A stretch of 64,000 nucleotides of DNA from UBA10649 sp963749905 (GCA_963749905.1 CAVVOF010000004.1:124001-188000), one strand, 5' to 3'; shown: positions 26,377 through 35,902, numbered from the stretch's first letter. A program made the numbers and translations. The notes: generated from the letters alone by a model not told the origin.

Positions 26377-29097
26377 ATGCGGGAGCACGCCCGCCGGTGG
26401 TGGCCGGCGTCCCGCAGGTCGCGTCCGCACGAGCAGCCGGCGGGTGGCTCGCCCGGCGGGACGCCACCCCGCCGGCACCATCCCCTGCTGTTCGCGGTCG
26501 GCGCCCTCATCGTTCTGCTCGTCGTCGGCGGCGCCGCGCTGGCCGTCTGGAGCCTGTACTCCGATGCCACGTGGCGCTCGTCCGCACGCGAGACCGCTGA
26601 GGCCGTGGCCGCCGCCGTGCAGTCGCAGAGTGCGCGCACGGGGGTGCCGCCGAAGCCGATCGACGTCGTGGCGGGGGTCCCCGGGGAGGGACAGACCGCG
26701 CTCGAGGAGCTGCCGTATGCGACGCAGCTGCCCGACACCGTCGCTCGGTTCCGCATCTCCGACGCGGGCGCGCTGTCCGTGCTGACGACCGCTGACGCGC
26801 TGTGCGCCGGCGTGACCGTCAGCCTGACTCAGGCGGGGAACGCGCCCACCGGTGCCTTCGGCTGCGGAGACCCGCTGCCACCACCCGCGCCCGCCGGACT
26901 CGCGGCCACGGCCCGCGACGAGAGCGTCCTGCTGGACTGGACCCTTCCGCCGGGTCCGGTCGAGGACTTCCTCGTCGAGATGTCGGACGATGACGGCCAG
27001 ACGTGGCGCCTGGTCGAGGACGGCGCCTCGGCCCGCACCGAGGCCGCCATCCGTCCGTTGGTCAACGGCCGCGAGTACGTCTTCCGGGTCACCGCGGTGA
27101 ACCTGGTGAGCGCGTCCACGCCAGCGGTGGCGCGTGCCATCCCCTTCAGCAGGCCCGGACCACCCCTGGCCGTCCGCGTCGAAGGGGGCATGCAGGCGAC
27201 AGTGACCTGGCGCCCGCCCGCGAACGACGGCGGTCGGCCGATCACCGGGTACTCCGTGTCCGGCGACCCCGAGGGTGCCTGCCGGGTGGCCGCGACCACC
27301 CTGAGCTGCGAACTCACCGACCTGCCCGGCGGGGCGGGCTACACCTTCATCGTCCGCGCCCTCAACGAGGCGGGCGCAGGCGAGCCCAACTCCCCCGCCG
27401 CCGGGCCGGTGGCCCTCTTCTCGCCGCCCAGCCCGCCGGTGGCACTGCAGGCCTCCCCCGGCGACCGGGTCGTGCTGCTCACCTGGGTCCCGCCCCTGAA
27501 GGACGGCAATACGTCCATCACCGAGTACCTCGTCGACTACCGCATCGCGGGCGAGGAGGGCTGGACGACCGGGCCTCGCACGCCCGCGACGCAGACCGCG
27601 GCCGCGATCCCGGGCCTGGTCAACGGCACCACCTACGAGTTTCGGGTGCGTGCTGTGAACGTGGCCGGCGAATCCGGTCCACCTCTGGCACTGCCCACCG
27701 AGACCCCCGCAACCGTGCCCTCCGAGGTCACCGACATCGCGCGGGTGGTGAGCAACGAGGCCGTGACGCTGACGTGGGCACCGCCGCTGGCCGACGGTTC
27801 GGCAGAGGTGAGCGACTACGCCGTGCAGTACCGCGCACCGGGCGGCTCCTGGCTGGAGCTCGACGACGAGACGAGCTCCGAACTGACCCGCACCGTCACC
27901 GGCCTCGAGAACGGCATCCGGTTCGCCTTCCGCATCGCCGCCGTCAATCGGATCGGGCAGGGTCCGTGGTCCGCTCCCATCTTCGGCCGACCGGTCGGTC
28001 CCCCTGGCCCCGTGACCGAGCCGGAAGCGGTGGGGTCGCTCACCGAGATCGAGCTGACGTGGCAGCCGCCCGAGAACGACGGCGGCCGTCCACTGCAGGG
28101 CTATCGCGTCGACTACCGGCTGTCGACCGAGGAGGACTGGATTCGCGCGGCCCGCGTCCCGGCCGATGTCACCACGCTGATCGTCGGCGAGCTCGAGGGC
28201 GGCGAGGCCTACGACTTCCAGATCGTCGCGATCAACGCGGAGGGCTTCGGCCCGGCCAACCCGGAGCGCTCGGATCGACCCACCCTCGCCGGCGTCATCG
28301 CCGACGAGACCCCGCCCGCGCCCGCCGGCCTCACCGCGATCCCGGGCGACGGCCTGGTCACGCTGACGTGGGAGGCGTCACCTGCCGGCAAGAAGTCGCC
28401 CATCACCGCGTACACCGTCACCGGCAGCCCGGAGGGCACCTGCGTGACGGACGAGTTGACCTGCGTCATCCGGGGCCTGACCAACGGCGTGCGCTACACG
28501 TTCACAGTGACCGCCGAGAACGCGAACATCGTCGGCGAGCCGTCGAAGCCGGTGCGCGCGACACCCATGCTGTTCAACGAGGCGACCGGCGGCACCGTGA
28601 CGACGTACACGAAGGACGGTCGTACCTATCGCGTGCACCGGTTCACCGAGGGTGGCGTCTTCACCGTCCTGTCCGGACAGCAGCCATTCAGTCTCATCGT
28701 GGTCGGTGGCGGTGGCGGCAGCGCCCAGGCACCGGGCGGCCCGCTGTACCCCGGCGGTGGCGGCGGCGTGATCGACGCGCCCCGGATCCGGCTGCCCGAA
28801 GGCCCGCTCGCCGTCCAGGTGGGGGCGGGTGGACCCGCTGGGCTGCCGGGCGGCGAGTCCTCACTCGAGTCCGTGGGCACTGCCCCCGCCGGGCCCGCGG
28901 GAGCGGCGACGCTCGCGGAGTTCAGCTCCCCGGTGCGCTCCGACGTGACCGGACGCTCGCGGGTCTATGGACGACCCGGCTCCGCCACCAGCGGCCAGGG
29001 CAGGGACGGCCGCGGGATCGGCGGCGGCGGACCCACGGTCAACCGCGGTGGCAACGGCATCGTCATCATCAGCTACGAAGTGCGCCCGAGCGGCTAG
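26377..29097 (+). CDS. Membrane-anchored protein with six fibronectin type III domains and a glycine-rich C-terminus
   Basis: 906 residues from ATG 26377, chosen because GGAG lies 7 bases upstream; an in-frame GTG at 26371 is too close to it. A basic Pro-rich cytoplasmic N-terminus leads into one helix (about residues 35-58), so the protein is type II with the rest outside. A spacer domain is followed by six FN3 modules from about residue 170 to 730, each with the TLTW-x-PP and N-G-x-x-Y-x-F-x-V core. The end is a Gly-rich domain (SLIVVGGGGGSAQAPGG ... GGNGIVIISYEV) as seen in adhesins and phage tail-associated proteins. Probably a cell-surface binding protein. Its stop shares CTAG with the convergent helicase gene. 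Confidence 0.85.
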   Translation: MREHARRWWPASRRSRPHEQPAGGSPGGTPPRRHHPLLFAVGALIVLLVVGGAALAVWSLYSDATWRSSARETAEAVAAAVQSQSARTGVPPKPIDVVAGVPGEGQTALEELPYATQLPDTVARFRISDAGALSVLTTADALCAGVTVSLTQAGNAPTGAFGCGDPLPPPAPAGLAATARDESVLLDWTLPPGPVEDFLVEMSDDDGQTWRLVEDGASARTEAAIRPLVNGREYVFRVTAVNLVSASTPAVARAIPFSRPGPPLAVRVEGGMQATVTWRPPANDGGRPITGYSVSGDPEGACRVAATTLSCELTDLPGGAGYTFIVRALNEAGAGEPNSPAAGPVALFSPPSPPVALQASPGDRVVLLTWVPPLKDGNTSITEYLVDYRIAGEEGWTTGPRTPATQTAAAIPGLVNGTTYEFRVRAVNVAGESGPPLALPTETPATVPSEVTDIARVVSNEAVTLTWAPPLADGSAEVSDYAVQYRAPGGSWLELDDETSSELTRTVTGLENGIRFAFRIAAVNRIGQGPWSAPIFGRPVGPPGPVTEPEAVGSLTEIELTWQPPENDGGRPLQGYRVDYRLSTEEDWIRAARVPADVTTLIVGELEGGEAYDFQIVAINAEGFGPANPERSDRPTLAGVIADETPPAPAGLTAIPGDGLVTLTWEASPAGKKSPITAYTVTGSPEGTCVTDELTCVIRGLTNGVRYTFTVTAENANIVGEPSKPVRATPMLFNEATGGTVTTYTKDGRTYRVHRFTEGGVFTVLSGQQPFSLIVVGGGGGSAQAPGGPLYPGGGGGVIDAPRIRLPEGPLAVQVGAGGPAGLPGGESSLESVGTAPAGPAGAATLAEFSSPVRSDVTGRSRVYGRPGSATSGQGRDGRGIGGGGPTVNRGGNGIVIISYEVRPSG

Positions 29098-31769
29098 CGC
29101 CACTCGACCCGCATCGTGGTCTCCACCGAGAACGGGTCGTCGCCCCGCTGCGCCGCCAGCACGCCCGCACCCTCCGGAGACCCGGTGTACAGCGGAGCAC
29201 CCGGGGAGACCCACCGGTGCCACGCCGCAGCGAACGCATCGACGGTCTCGCGCCGAACGCCGAGGACGCTGGGCACCGCGTGCCACACCACTGTGGCCGG
29301 GACCGGCCGACGCCAGAGCATTCGCCACGCCAACGAGCGGGCCTGCGCCTTCGTCTCGGGCGGGGTGATCACATAGCGCGGGATCACGTAGCGGGGAGCG
29401 CCCAACGGCGCCAGGGTCTCGTCCAGTGAGTCTGCGAACACTTGAGAGACCTGCTCGTCCACGCCGTCCAGCCAGATGCGATAGCTCCCGGTCGCCGTCG
29501 GGGCGACGCGGACCCGGCTCGCGCCCCGGTCCGTGACTCCGATCCCGACGAGCCCGTCGGCGACGGCGGCCGCGAACGAGGTCAGCGCACCCGTTCGGTC
29601 GGCGTCGTCGCCCGGCTCGCCGGTCAGCCACTGCCGGATCGCCAGCGAGCGCCGGGCCAACAGGCGAACCGACCCATCTCCCGTCGGCGTGAGCGCACCG
29701 GCGACCGCCCGACCCGGAGCGAGCGCGCCCAGCGGCATCCCGATGGTGCGGGCGGCACGGACGCGGATCTCCGCGGTCGGCTGGTCCTCGTAGGGGGTGC
29801 CGACCTGCCACAGCCCGCGCGTGCGGTCACGGTCGCGGGCGTCGGCGATGGCGTCCGCGTTGATGCGCAACCGATCCTCCGACACCGGCGGCGCGAACGG
29901 GCTCAGCTCCGGATGCACGTGGGCGACCCCGTCGGTGATCAGTCCGTCATCCGTGACGGCATAGAACCCCGCATGCTTGCGCACCAGTCGCTGGTAGTCC
30001 CGATCCCCGAGCGGGTGGCCGTCCGCCACGCAGACGACGGTCCACGTGTGCGCCACCTTGTCGGGATCACGCGGGTCAGTGCGCAGCGCGCGACCCCGCG
30101 TCTGGGTGACGGCGATCGGCGTGGTCGCGGTGGTCAGGTCCACCAGCACATTGACGCTGCGCGCATCCCACCCCTCTCCCAGCAGTGCCCGCGTGCCCAC
30201 GAGCACCTGTCCGTGGCCCTCCTCGAACCATCGAGTGAGCAGGGGCACCCAGTGCTTGGCGTCCCACCGGCCTTCGATCTCGGCGATGCCGTCGCGCTCG
30301 ACGGCCTGTACCTCCAGCCGGGTGCCCTGCGTGCGCAGCCAGGCGACCAGGTCGGGCGCCAGCATCGGGTCGCACGCGACGACCCGCGCCGTGACGAGCA
30401 CCGGGCCGAGCGCACGGGTCAGCGGGTCCGCTACCAGCCGACGCAGCACGCCGCGGGCGGAGCCCTCCTCCGGCGCGATGACGCCGACGAGGCCCTCGGG
30501 CACTTGAGCGGACGCACGCTCGAAGTCGCAGAGGACGAGCAGGCGCAGCCGGTCTCCGCGCGTCTGGGACTCGAGATCGGCGATCTCCACGGCGGCGAGC
30601 GCCTTGGCCGCCGATCGGGCCACCACGCGGTCGACCGGGCTGGTCGCCCGGACCAGCCCGCGGCGGGTCAGGCGAAGCCCGATGCCGGGCAGCGCAGCGC
30701 GCAGTCGCTCGAGCACCTCGACGTCACGCGGGTCCTCGGAGGTCAGCAGGGCACCCCTCACGAAGTCGTCGATCAGCAGGCTCCAGTCGTCGCCATCGAG
30801 TGGCGCCCGGTGCTGCTCCCGCTGCCGGGCGCCGTCCGGGAGGTCGAGCAGGCCGGCGTGCACGGCGCGCAGCACGGCATCGGCGAGATCGGGCAGGTCT
30901 CGGGCCACCTGCGCCCACGGCAGCGCCGGCACGTCCCCCGACGCCCGCCGAGTGGACGCCCGGCGCACGAACCGCTCGTCGAGCCAGTCGAGGAAGCCCA
31001 CGCTGGTCAGGCCGGGTGTCATCAGGTCGGTGCGCAGCTGCGCGAAGCGGAGCGCGGTCTCGCCGAGGTAGCGGGCCTCCGCGGCCGTCGGCTCGGTGAA
31101 CGCGACAAGCTCGCGGAACGGCGCGAGATGGCCGTCCCGCACGAAGGCCGGGATCGTCGCGACGTACTCGACACCGCCGAAGAGCCGTTCCACCAGGACC
31201 GCCTCGTCCGTCGAGAGCGTCTCCGGTGGAGTAGCCGTCAACGCGAGCACCCGCGCCCGCGGCAGCCGGTCGAGCACCTCCGCCAGCAGCTCCCCCCACA
31301 CGTCGAGCAGGTGATGGCACTCGTCCAGGACGAGGGTGACCGGCCCGAGCGCGACCAGCCGCTCCACGAACGCGGCCGCGTTCGGGTGCAACCGATCGAG
31401 GTGTCCGACCGGGGTGGCGGGCTGGTCTGCCTCGTCGGGTTCCGGGTCCTCGTCATCGCCGGTGAAGACGGCCAGCGCCTGGTAGGTGAGCACGGTGACC
31501 CGTGCGGAGAGGTCGCGGGTGTCCGACGCGGCCAGGCCCAACCGCTCCGCCTGGGCGACCCACTGGGACTGCACGGCCGTGTTGGGGACGAAGACCACCG
31601 CGGGGTCGGCGTGCGACGAGATGGCTTCGAGACCGACGCGGGTCTTGCCCCCGCCCGGTGGCAGCACGACCCAGGCGGCATGGCGACCTGCACCCCATGC
31701 GGCCGCGGTGGCGGCCAGCGCCTCGGCCTGCTGCCGCCGCAGCGGCGGGCGGTCCGAGGAGACGGTCAC
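29094..31769 (-). CDS. Superfamily 2 DEAD/DEAH helicase, third gene of a toxin-antitoxin operon
   Basis: 891 residues from GTG 31769, which overlaps the RES toxin stop as GTGA; a further upstream start at 31802 would overlap the toxin more. RecA domain 1: Q-like RRQQAEAL, Walker A LPPGGGKTR (36-44), LTYQAL, DECHH (149-153), TATPP (178-182). Domain 2: VLVGTRALLGEGWDA, then VTQTRGRALR. A large C-terminal region of about 300 residues has no domain I recognise. Related helicases occur in defence and restriction-like loci and as stand-alone actinobacterial proteins. Its coupling to the Xre-RES pair suggests a joint function, which is inference. No frameshift is seen. Confidence 0.85.
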   Translation of the reverse strand: MTVSSDRPPLRRQQAEALAATAAAWGAGRHAAWVVLPPGGGKTRVGLEAISSHADPAVVFVPNTAVQSQWVAQAERLGLAASDTRDLSARVTVLTYQALAVFTGDDEDPEPDEADQPATPVGHLDRLHPNAAAFVERLVALGPVTLVLDECHHLLDVWGELLAEVLDRLPRARVLALTATPPETLSTDEAVLVERLFGGVEYVATIPAFVRDGHLAPFRELVAFTEPTAAEARYLGETALRFAQLRTDLMTPGLTSVGFLDWLDERFVRRASTRRASGDVPALPWAQVARDLPDLADAVLRAVHAGLLDLPDGARQREQHRAPLDGDDWSLLIDDFVRGALLTSEDPRDVEVLERLRAALPGIGLRLTRRGLVRATSPVDRVVARSAAKALAAVEIADLESQTRGDRLRLLVLCDFERASAQVPEGLVGVIAPEEGSARGVLRRLVADPLTRALGPVLVTARVVACDPMLAPDLVAWLRTQGTRLEVQAVERDGIAEIEGRWDAKHWVPLLTRWFEEGHGQVLVGTRALLGEGWDARSVNVLVDLTTATTPIAVTQTRGRALRTDPRDPDKVAHTWTVVCVADGHPLGDRDYQRLVRKHAGFYAVTDDGLITDGVAHVHPELSPFAPPVSEDRLRINADAIADARDRDRTRGLWQVGTPYEDQPTAEIRVRAARTIGMPLGALAPGRAVAGALTPTGDGSVRLLARRSLAIRQWLTGEPGDDADRTGALTSFAAAVADGLVGIGVTDRGASRVRVAPTATGSYRIWLDGVDEQVSQVFADSLDETLAPLGAPRYVIPRYVITPPETKAQARSLAWRMLWRRPVPATVVWHAVPSVLGVRRETVDAFAAAWHRWVSPGAPLYTGSPEGAGVLAAQRGDDPFSVETTMRVEWR

Positions 31770-32470
31770 GAGGACGAGCCTGCCGGTCGGGCCCGCTGCC
31801 ACGCGAAGCGGCCGTCACTCCAGCCCACCTTCGCCGGCCGGCCGCGCCGCACATGCTGCACCAGATGCGGGATGAGAACGGCCACGCACCAGCCATCCTT
31901 GGCACGCACGGATGGGTAGCGCACCACGCCGGTGCCCGATCCCCGGAGGCCGTGAGCGAAGTCCTGGGAACGCGCATAGGAGTCGGGGTCGAGGAGGGCG
32001 CGATCGGCGCGGGGGTCGAGGATGGCGGCCGGCGCACTGACGTCGGCGCGGTAGGGCGTGAACGACAGTTCCGCTGTGGTGATGCCCGCGTCCACGAGGA
32101 AGACGCGGCGATGGTGCTCGATCTCCGCGCGCGCCACGGCCACGCTCTCGCCCGCGTACCAGGCGCCCACGCGCTCGTCGCTGAAGCGGCCACCCCCACG
32201 ACCGGCGCCGGCCGGATACGTGAACGCGGCGTTGATCACGTGCGCGAGCGGCACGCCGGCGACGAGCACGTTCCTGGGGAAGTCGGGACTGTCGCCTCGC
32301 TCTGCGACCGCTCGCCCGCTGGTGGCCTGCACGAGGTCGACCAGGTCGGCGATCGCCCCATCGTCGTCACCCACGAGTCGCGCCAGTGCGTGCGGCACGT
32401 CGGTGCCGTCCTCATACCGGCTGTCGACCAGGCGCACGGTGTCGCGGATGTCGACGTGCTGGCGCCTCAC
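31766..32470 (-). CDS. RES-domain toxin (MbcT-like, NAD-consuming)
   Basis: 234 residues from GTG 32470, overlapping the antitoxin stop (GTGA). The RES core is at residues 80-165: NAAFTYPAGAGRGGGRFS with the conserved Arg, then AWYAGESVAVARAEIEHH with the conserved Glu, and a later region with the Ser-containing DPDSYARSQDFAHGLR and GTGVVRYPSVR. RES proteins such as MbcT of M. tuberculosis degrade NAD+ and are held inactive by a ParS/Xre-type antitoxin. The N-terminal 80 residues (TVRLVDSRYEDGTDVPHALA) extend beyond a minimal RES domain. Gene order antitoxin then toxin is usual; the coupled downstream helicase is not. Confidence 0.88.
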   Translation of the reverse strand: MRRQHVDIRDTVRLVDSRYEDGTDVPHALARLVGDDDGAIADLVDLVQATSGRAVAERGDSPDFPRNVLVAGVPLAHVINAAFTYPAGAGRGGGRFSDERVGAWYAGESVAVARAEIEHHRRVFLVDAGITTAELSFTPYRADVSAPAAILDPRADRALLDPDSYARSQDFAHGLRGSGTGVVRYPSVRAKDGWCVAVLIPHLVQHVRRGRPAKVGWSDGRFAWQRARPAGSSS

Positions 32471-32904
32471 CGGCCGCCGCGCACGGCATCGAGTTGAGTG
32501 CGCACCCGATCCATCGCGGGGATGCCACCGCGCGAGATGACCTCCAGCGGTGTCCGTCCCCCGAACAGCGGGCCGGCGTTGGGCAGCGTCGGCCACCGGT
32601 CGGCGTTGGCGTCGTCGAGGATCACGTGCAGGGCACGGTAGAGCCCGAGCAGATAGGAGGCCCGGGTCAGCCCGTCGACGCCGAGGTCCTCCGGCGGCGA
32701 CTTCTTCCACCGCCGCCACGTGCTGAGCGAGACGCTGCCGAGCAGCTCGGCCGCCTGCTGGTCGGTGAGCCGCCAGTCGGCGGCGAGGACCACGAGCGCG
32801 GGCACCGCGGCCCGCGTCAGCCGCCGGCGCGTCACGGGGTCGCGCAGGTCCACCTGGGCGGAGGCCTGGTCCGGCCACGACTCGCGTTCGACGGCGACTG
32901 GCAT
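32467..32904 (-). CDS. MbcA/ParS/Xre-type antitoxin
   Basis: 145 residues, ATG 32904 preceded by GAGT. The N-terminal half is a helix-turn-helix of the antitoxin-Xre type (WRLTDQQAAELLGSVSLSTW, then RRWKKSPPEDLG), and the C-terminal half is the toxin-binding MbcA/ParS domain (LGLYRALHVILDDANADRWP, NAGPLFGGRTPLEVISRG). It should neutralise the RES toxin by plugging its active site and repress the operon. A longer reading from 32982 is open but would run into the divergent S4 gene promoter and lacks family similarity. Confidence 0.88.
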   Translation of the reverse strand: MPVAVERESWPDQASAQVDLRDPVTRRRLTRAAVPALVVLAADWRLTDQQAAELLGSVSLSTWRRWKKSPPEDLGVDGLTRASYLLGLYRALHVILDDANADRWPTLPNAGPLFGGRTPLEVISRGGIPAMDRVRTQLDAVRGGR

Positions 32905-32980
32905 GTCACTCCCATCTGAATGCACAGAACTACTCAAATGATATCCCCAGCGCCGACAGCGGTCCTCGTATCCTGTCTCC

Positions 32981-33361
32981 ATGGCCGCCGGCTCCGCTGT
33001 CCCGCGCGTGCGCGTCGATGCATGGACCTGGTCGGTGCGGGTCTACCCGACGCGGTCCGCCGCTGCCGCGGCCTGTCGGGGAGGACACGTCCGCGTGAAC
33101 GGGGCGCGGGTGAAGCCCGCGCACGCGGTCACCGTCGGCGACGTGGTCCGGGCGATGACCCCCGGCGGCGAGCGGGTGCTGCTCGTCACCGGTCTGCTCA
33201 GCCGGCGGGTCAGTGCCACCGTCGCCGCGGAGAACTACGAGGACCGCTCCCCGCCGCCACCACCCCGGGAGGAGCGCCCGGCTCCGGTCAGCCGCGAGCG
33301 CGGTGCGGGCCGGCCGACCAAGCGGGACCGACGCCGCATCGAGCGACTGCGCGGGCGCTAG
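32981..33361 (+). CDS. hslR: S4-domain RNA-binding protein (Hsp15-like)
   Basis: 126 residues, ATG 32981, divergent from the antitoxin gene with a 76-base AT-richer spacer (contains CTCAAATGATATCC). The S4 fold occupies residues 9-60: VRVDAWTWSVRVYPTRSAA, CRGGHVRVNGARVKP, TVGDVV. A basic tail of 45 residues follows (KRDRRRIERLRGR). Hsp15 binds ribosomal 50S subunits carrying stalled nascent chains after heat shock. Length and tail match the family. Confidence 0.85.
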   Translation: MAAGSAVPRVRVDAWTWSVRVYPTRSAAAAACRGGHVRVNGARVKPAHAVTVGDVVRAMTPGGERVLLVTGLLSRRVSATVAAENYEDRSPPPPPREERPAPVSRERGAGRPTKRDRRRIERLRGR

Positions 33362-33404
33362 TCGGTACCGAGACTCTCGCCCATCGCCGCCCTACGATCG
33401 ACCC

Positions 33405-33977
33405 ATGGCCGACCAGACGCCCCCGCCGCAGATTCCCCCGCCGCCCATGCCGGCGCAACCCATCCCGCCGCAGCCCCAGAACGGCATAGGCACCGCCGCG
33501 CTGGTCATGGGCATCCTGCAGTTCGTCTGCCTCGGACCCATCGCCTCCATCCTCGCCGTCATCTTCGGAGCGATCGGCCGCAGGAAGGCCAAGGAGGGGC
33601 TGGCCACCAACGGCAGCGTGGCCACCGCCGGGTTCTGGCTCGGCATCGCGGGGCTGATCCTGTCCGTGATCGGCGGCATCGTGGTCGCGGCCCTTCTCGT
33701 GTTCGGCGTCACCGCGGCATCGGACGCGCTGGACCCGGCGAACAACCAGCGCACCGGCCTCGCCGACGGCATCTACGCCATGGAGCCGAACACCTGGCTG
33801 CACGTGAACGACCGCTGCGCCTTCGGCGGCACACCGACGAGTGCCGAGACGGGTGAGGTCGCCTCGTCGAGCGTCACCGTCGTGGGTGAGGGCTCGCCGC
33901 AGTGCGACGTCCGCAACCCCGACACGGTCGTGTTCGTGGTCCTCGACGGCGTCGCCGAGATCACCGAGACGCGCTAG
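33405..33977 (+). CDS. DUF4190 membrane protein with proline-rich N-terminus
   Basis: 190 residues, ATG 33405. A Pro/Gln-rich cytoplasmic start (PPPQIPPPPMPAQ) is followed by two helices of the DUF4190 hairpin (GTAALVMGILQFVCLGPIA, then a small AIGRRKAKEG loop and WLGIAGLILSVIGGIVVAAL) and an outside domain of about 75 residues with two cysteines. DUF4190 proteins are common in actinobacteria; function is unknown. Shares its CTAG stop with the convergent regulator gene. Confidence 0.75.
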   Translation: MADQTPPPQIPPPPMPAQPIPPQPQNGIGTAALVMGILQFVCLGPIASILAVIFGAIGRRKAKEGLATNGSVATAGFWLGIAGLILSVIGGIVVAALLVFGVTAASDALDPANNQRTGLADGIYAMEPNTWLHVNDRCAFGGTPTSAETGEVASSSVTVVGEGSPQCDVRNPDTVVFVVLDGVAEITETR

Positions 33978-34612
33978 ACCACGCCCCTGCCGGCCGCCCA
34001 CCGCGCCAGTTCGCGGCGGTCCGACAGCTGCAGCTTGCGCAGGACCGCGGACACGTGCGTCTCCACGGTCTTGATGCTGAGCACCAGCTCGCTGGCCACC
34101 TCGCGATAGGTGTAGCCGCGGGCGATCAGCCGCATGACCTCCTGCTCACGAGGGGTGAGCCGATCGAGCTCGTCGTCGCGCTCCGCGGGCGCGCCGGAGA
34201 ACGCGTCGAGGACGAAGCCGGCGAGTCGTGGCGAGAACACGGCATCCCCGTCGGCGATCCGCTGCACGGCCTCGCGCAGTTCCGGTCCGCTGATCGCCTT
34301 GGTGACGTAGCCGCGGGCACCGCCGCGGACGGTCGCGACGACGTCCTCGGGCGCGTCACTGACGCTCAGCGCGAGGAACCTGGTGCCGGGCGCCTTCGGC
34401 AGGCAGGCGTCGAGCACTGCGCGCGCGTCCCCGCCCGGCAGGTGCACGTCGAGCAGCACCACGTCGGGTTGCTCGGCCGTGACGACGGCCACCGCCTCGG
34501 CCACGTCCGCCGCCTCGCCCACCACGTCGAACGCGTCGCCGAGCTCGGCCCGCACGCCGGCGCGCACCATCGCATGGTCATCGACCAGGACGATCCGCAG
34601 TCGGGCGCTCAC
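33974..34612 (-). CDS. NarL/LuxR-family response regulator
   Basis: 212 residues from GTG 34612 overlapping the kinase stop (GTGA). Receiver domain with RIVLVDDHAMVRAG and the phosphorylated Asp in VVLLDVHLPGG, then LALSVSD and the Lys of YVTKAISG; C-terminal HTH LTPREQEVMRLIARGYTYRE, LSIKTVETHVSAVLRKL. It is the cognate partner of the PspC-histidine kinase. Candidate target boxes are the TCAGGGT repeats upstream of the kinase and of the PspC/LiaF gene. A much longer reading frame that appears to join kinase and regulator comes from the kinase frameshift. Confidence 0.9.
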   Translation of the reverse strand: MSARLRIVLVDDHAMVRAGVRAELGDAFDVVGEAADVAEAVAVVTAEQPDVVLLDVHLPGGDARAVLDACLPKAPGTRFLALSVSDAPEDVVATVRGGARGYVTKAISGPELREAVQRIADGDAVFSPRLAGFVLDAFSGAPAERDDELDRLTPREQEVMRLIARGYTYREVASELVLSIKTVETHVSAVLRKLQLSDRRELARWAAGRGVV

Positions 34613-35829
34613 GATGCCTCCCCGCCCGTCCGCGGCAGCCGGAGGTGCACTTCGGTGCCGGAGCCGGTCGTCGACCTCAGGGTGGCGGTTCCGCCGTTGC
34701 GCTCCATGCGTCCGATGATGCTCTCCCGAACCCCGTGCCGGTCGGTCGGCACCTCGTCGAGGGCGAACCCGTCCCCGCGGTCGCGGACGAACACCTCTGC
34801 GAGATCGGCGCGGCACTCGGCGTAGACGGACACCTGGGCGCCGCCGTGCTTCGCGGCGTTCACCATCGCCTCCCGGGTCGCAGCCACCGTGCGCGCCGAG
34901 CCCGGCGTCGAGCGGGCAGTCGCCGACCGTGACCACCTCGATGGCCGCGTCGTAGGCGCCCTCCACCTCCGTCGCCTCTCTCTGGATCGCCGCCGCGAAC
35001 GTGCGCTCCGGATCGCCGGAGGGCGCGTACAGCCAGGATCGGAGCGCGCGCTCCTCGGTTCGGGCCAGCCGGGACACCTCGGCCGGGTCGGACGCGTTGC
35101 GCTGGATCAGCGTGAGGGTCTGCAGCACCGAGTCGTGCACGTGGGCGGCCACCTCGGCCCGCTCCTCGGAGCGGATCAGGGCGCGGCGCTGGTCGGACTG
35201 CTCGCGCCACGCGCGGTAGACCCAGGGGAAGGCGACCACGCCCACCCCGGCCAGCAGGAGCAGGGCGACCGCCACGCCCTGCAGGGCCTCGAGCGGGCTG
35301 GTCTGGCTCGCCAGCAACGCGATCATCGCCAGCACGACGAGGGCGATGCCGATCAGGATGCGCCACCGGCCCGCGGTCGCGGCGCTGCCAGCAGTGTGCT
35401 TGCGCGGCCCGCCCGGCCGCCTCGGCCCAGCGCATCGCGCTGCTCGTCGTCGGTCTGCCGCCACACCAGCGCCGCCCCGACGACGGCGACGATCAGCGGG
35501 ACGACGGCCCCGCCGAGCACGTTGACACCGGCTGCGGTGAGCAGCAGGGCGAGTCCCACGGCCAGCGCCGCGAGCGCCAGCAGGCGCACGGTGTCCGCCG
35601 ACCGTGCCTCGGCTGCCTTCGGGTCGGCGCTGTCCACGTCGAGCGGCAGGACCGCCCAGAAGGCGGCGTACAGCACCAGCCCGATGCCACCGAAGGCGAG
35701 CACCACGAAGGCGACCCGCACCACCCACACCGGCAGCCGCAGGTTCTGGGCCAACCCGGCGGCCACGCCGGCGACCACCCGGCCGCGGATCGGCCGGACG
35801 GCGCGCGGCGGCGCGATGGGAGTGCTCAC
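34609..35829 (-). pseudogene. PspC-domain sensor histidine kinase with two frameshifts
   Basis: ATG 35829. Residues 1-60 are a PspC domain (RPIRGRVVAGVAAGLAQNL, VVRVAFVVLAFGGIG), then further helices. Frame is lost between about 35355 and 35420; the next frame gives two more helices (ILIGIALVVLAMIALL) and the dimerisation/phosphoacceptor part with the His of EVAAHVHDSVLQTLTLIQR. Frame is lost again at about 34890-34900 after DCPLDAGLGA, and the ATPase domain continues in a third frame as ATREAMVNAAKHGGAQ, then VRDRGDGFALDEVP and HGVRESIIGRM, ending at 34609. The corrected protein of about 405 residues is a normal member of the PspC-linked, NarL-class kinases. Two independent shifts in one gene with all motifs kept favour sequence errors over decay. 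Confidence 0.8.
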
Positions 35830-35864
35830 CTAGGCATCATCCCGCCCGCGGGCCGCGGACCGCA

Positions 35865-35881
35865 TCAGGGTCCAACCCTGA
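35865..35881. promoter_or_regulatory. TCAGGGT inverted repeat, candidate response-regulator box
   Basis: TCAGGGT and ACCCTGA form a perfect inverted repeat of 7-bp arms with a 3-base centre, 35 bases upstream of the kinase start codon. The same heptamer occurs twice, 11 bases apart, upstream of the PspC/LiaF gene at 40267-40284. Shared only by these two PspC-related promoters in what I examined, it is a good candidate for the LuxR regulator's site, implying autoregulation. Confidence 0.55.
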
Positions 35882-35902
35882 GTCACCCCCGATCCCGCGC
35901 CG

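Noticed and set aside
29442..31919. 825-codon frame on the plus strand opposite the helicase
   Set aside because: Rich in Arg, His, Gln, Gly with no domain; typical antisense shadow in high-GC coding DNA, while the minus strand has clear helicase motifs.
33974..35728. 584-codon frame that looks like a kinase-regulator fusion
   Set aside because: The middle of the frame is arginine/glycine-rich shadow sequence; kinase motifs continue in another frame and the regulator has its own GTG start overlapping the kinase stop.
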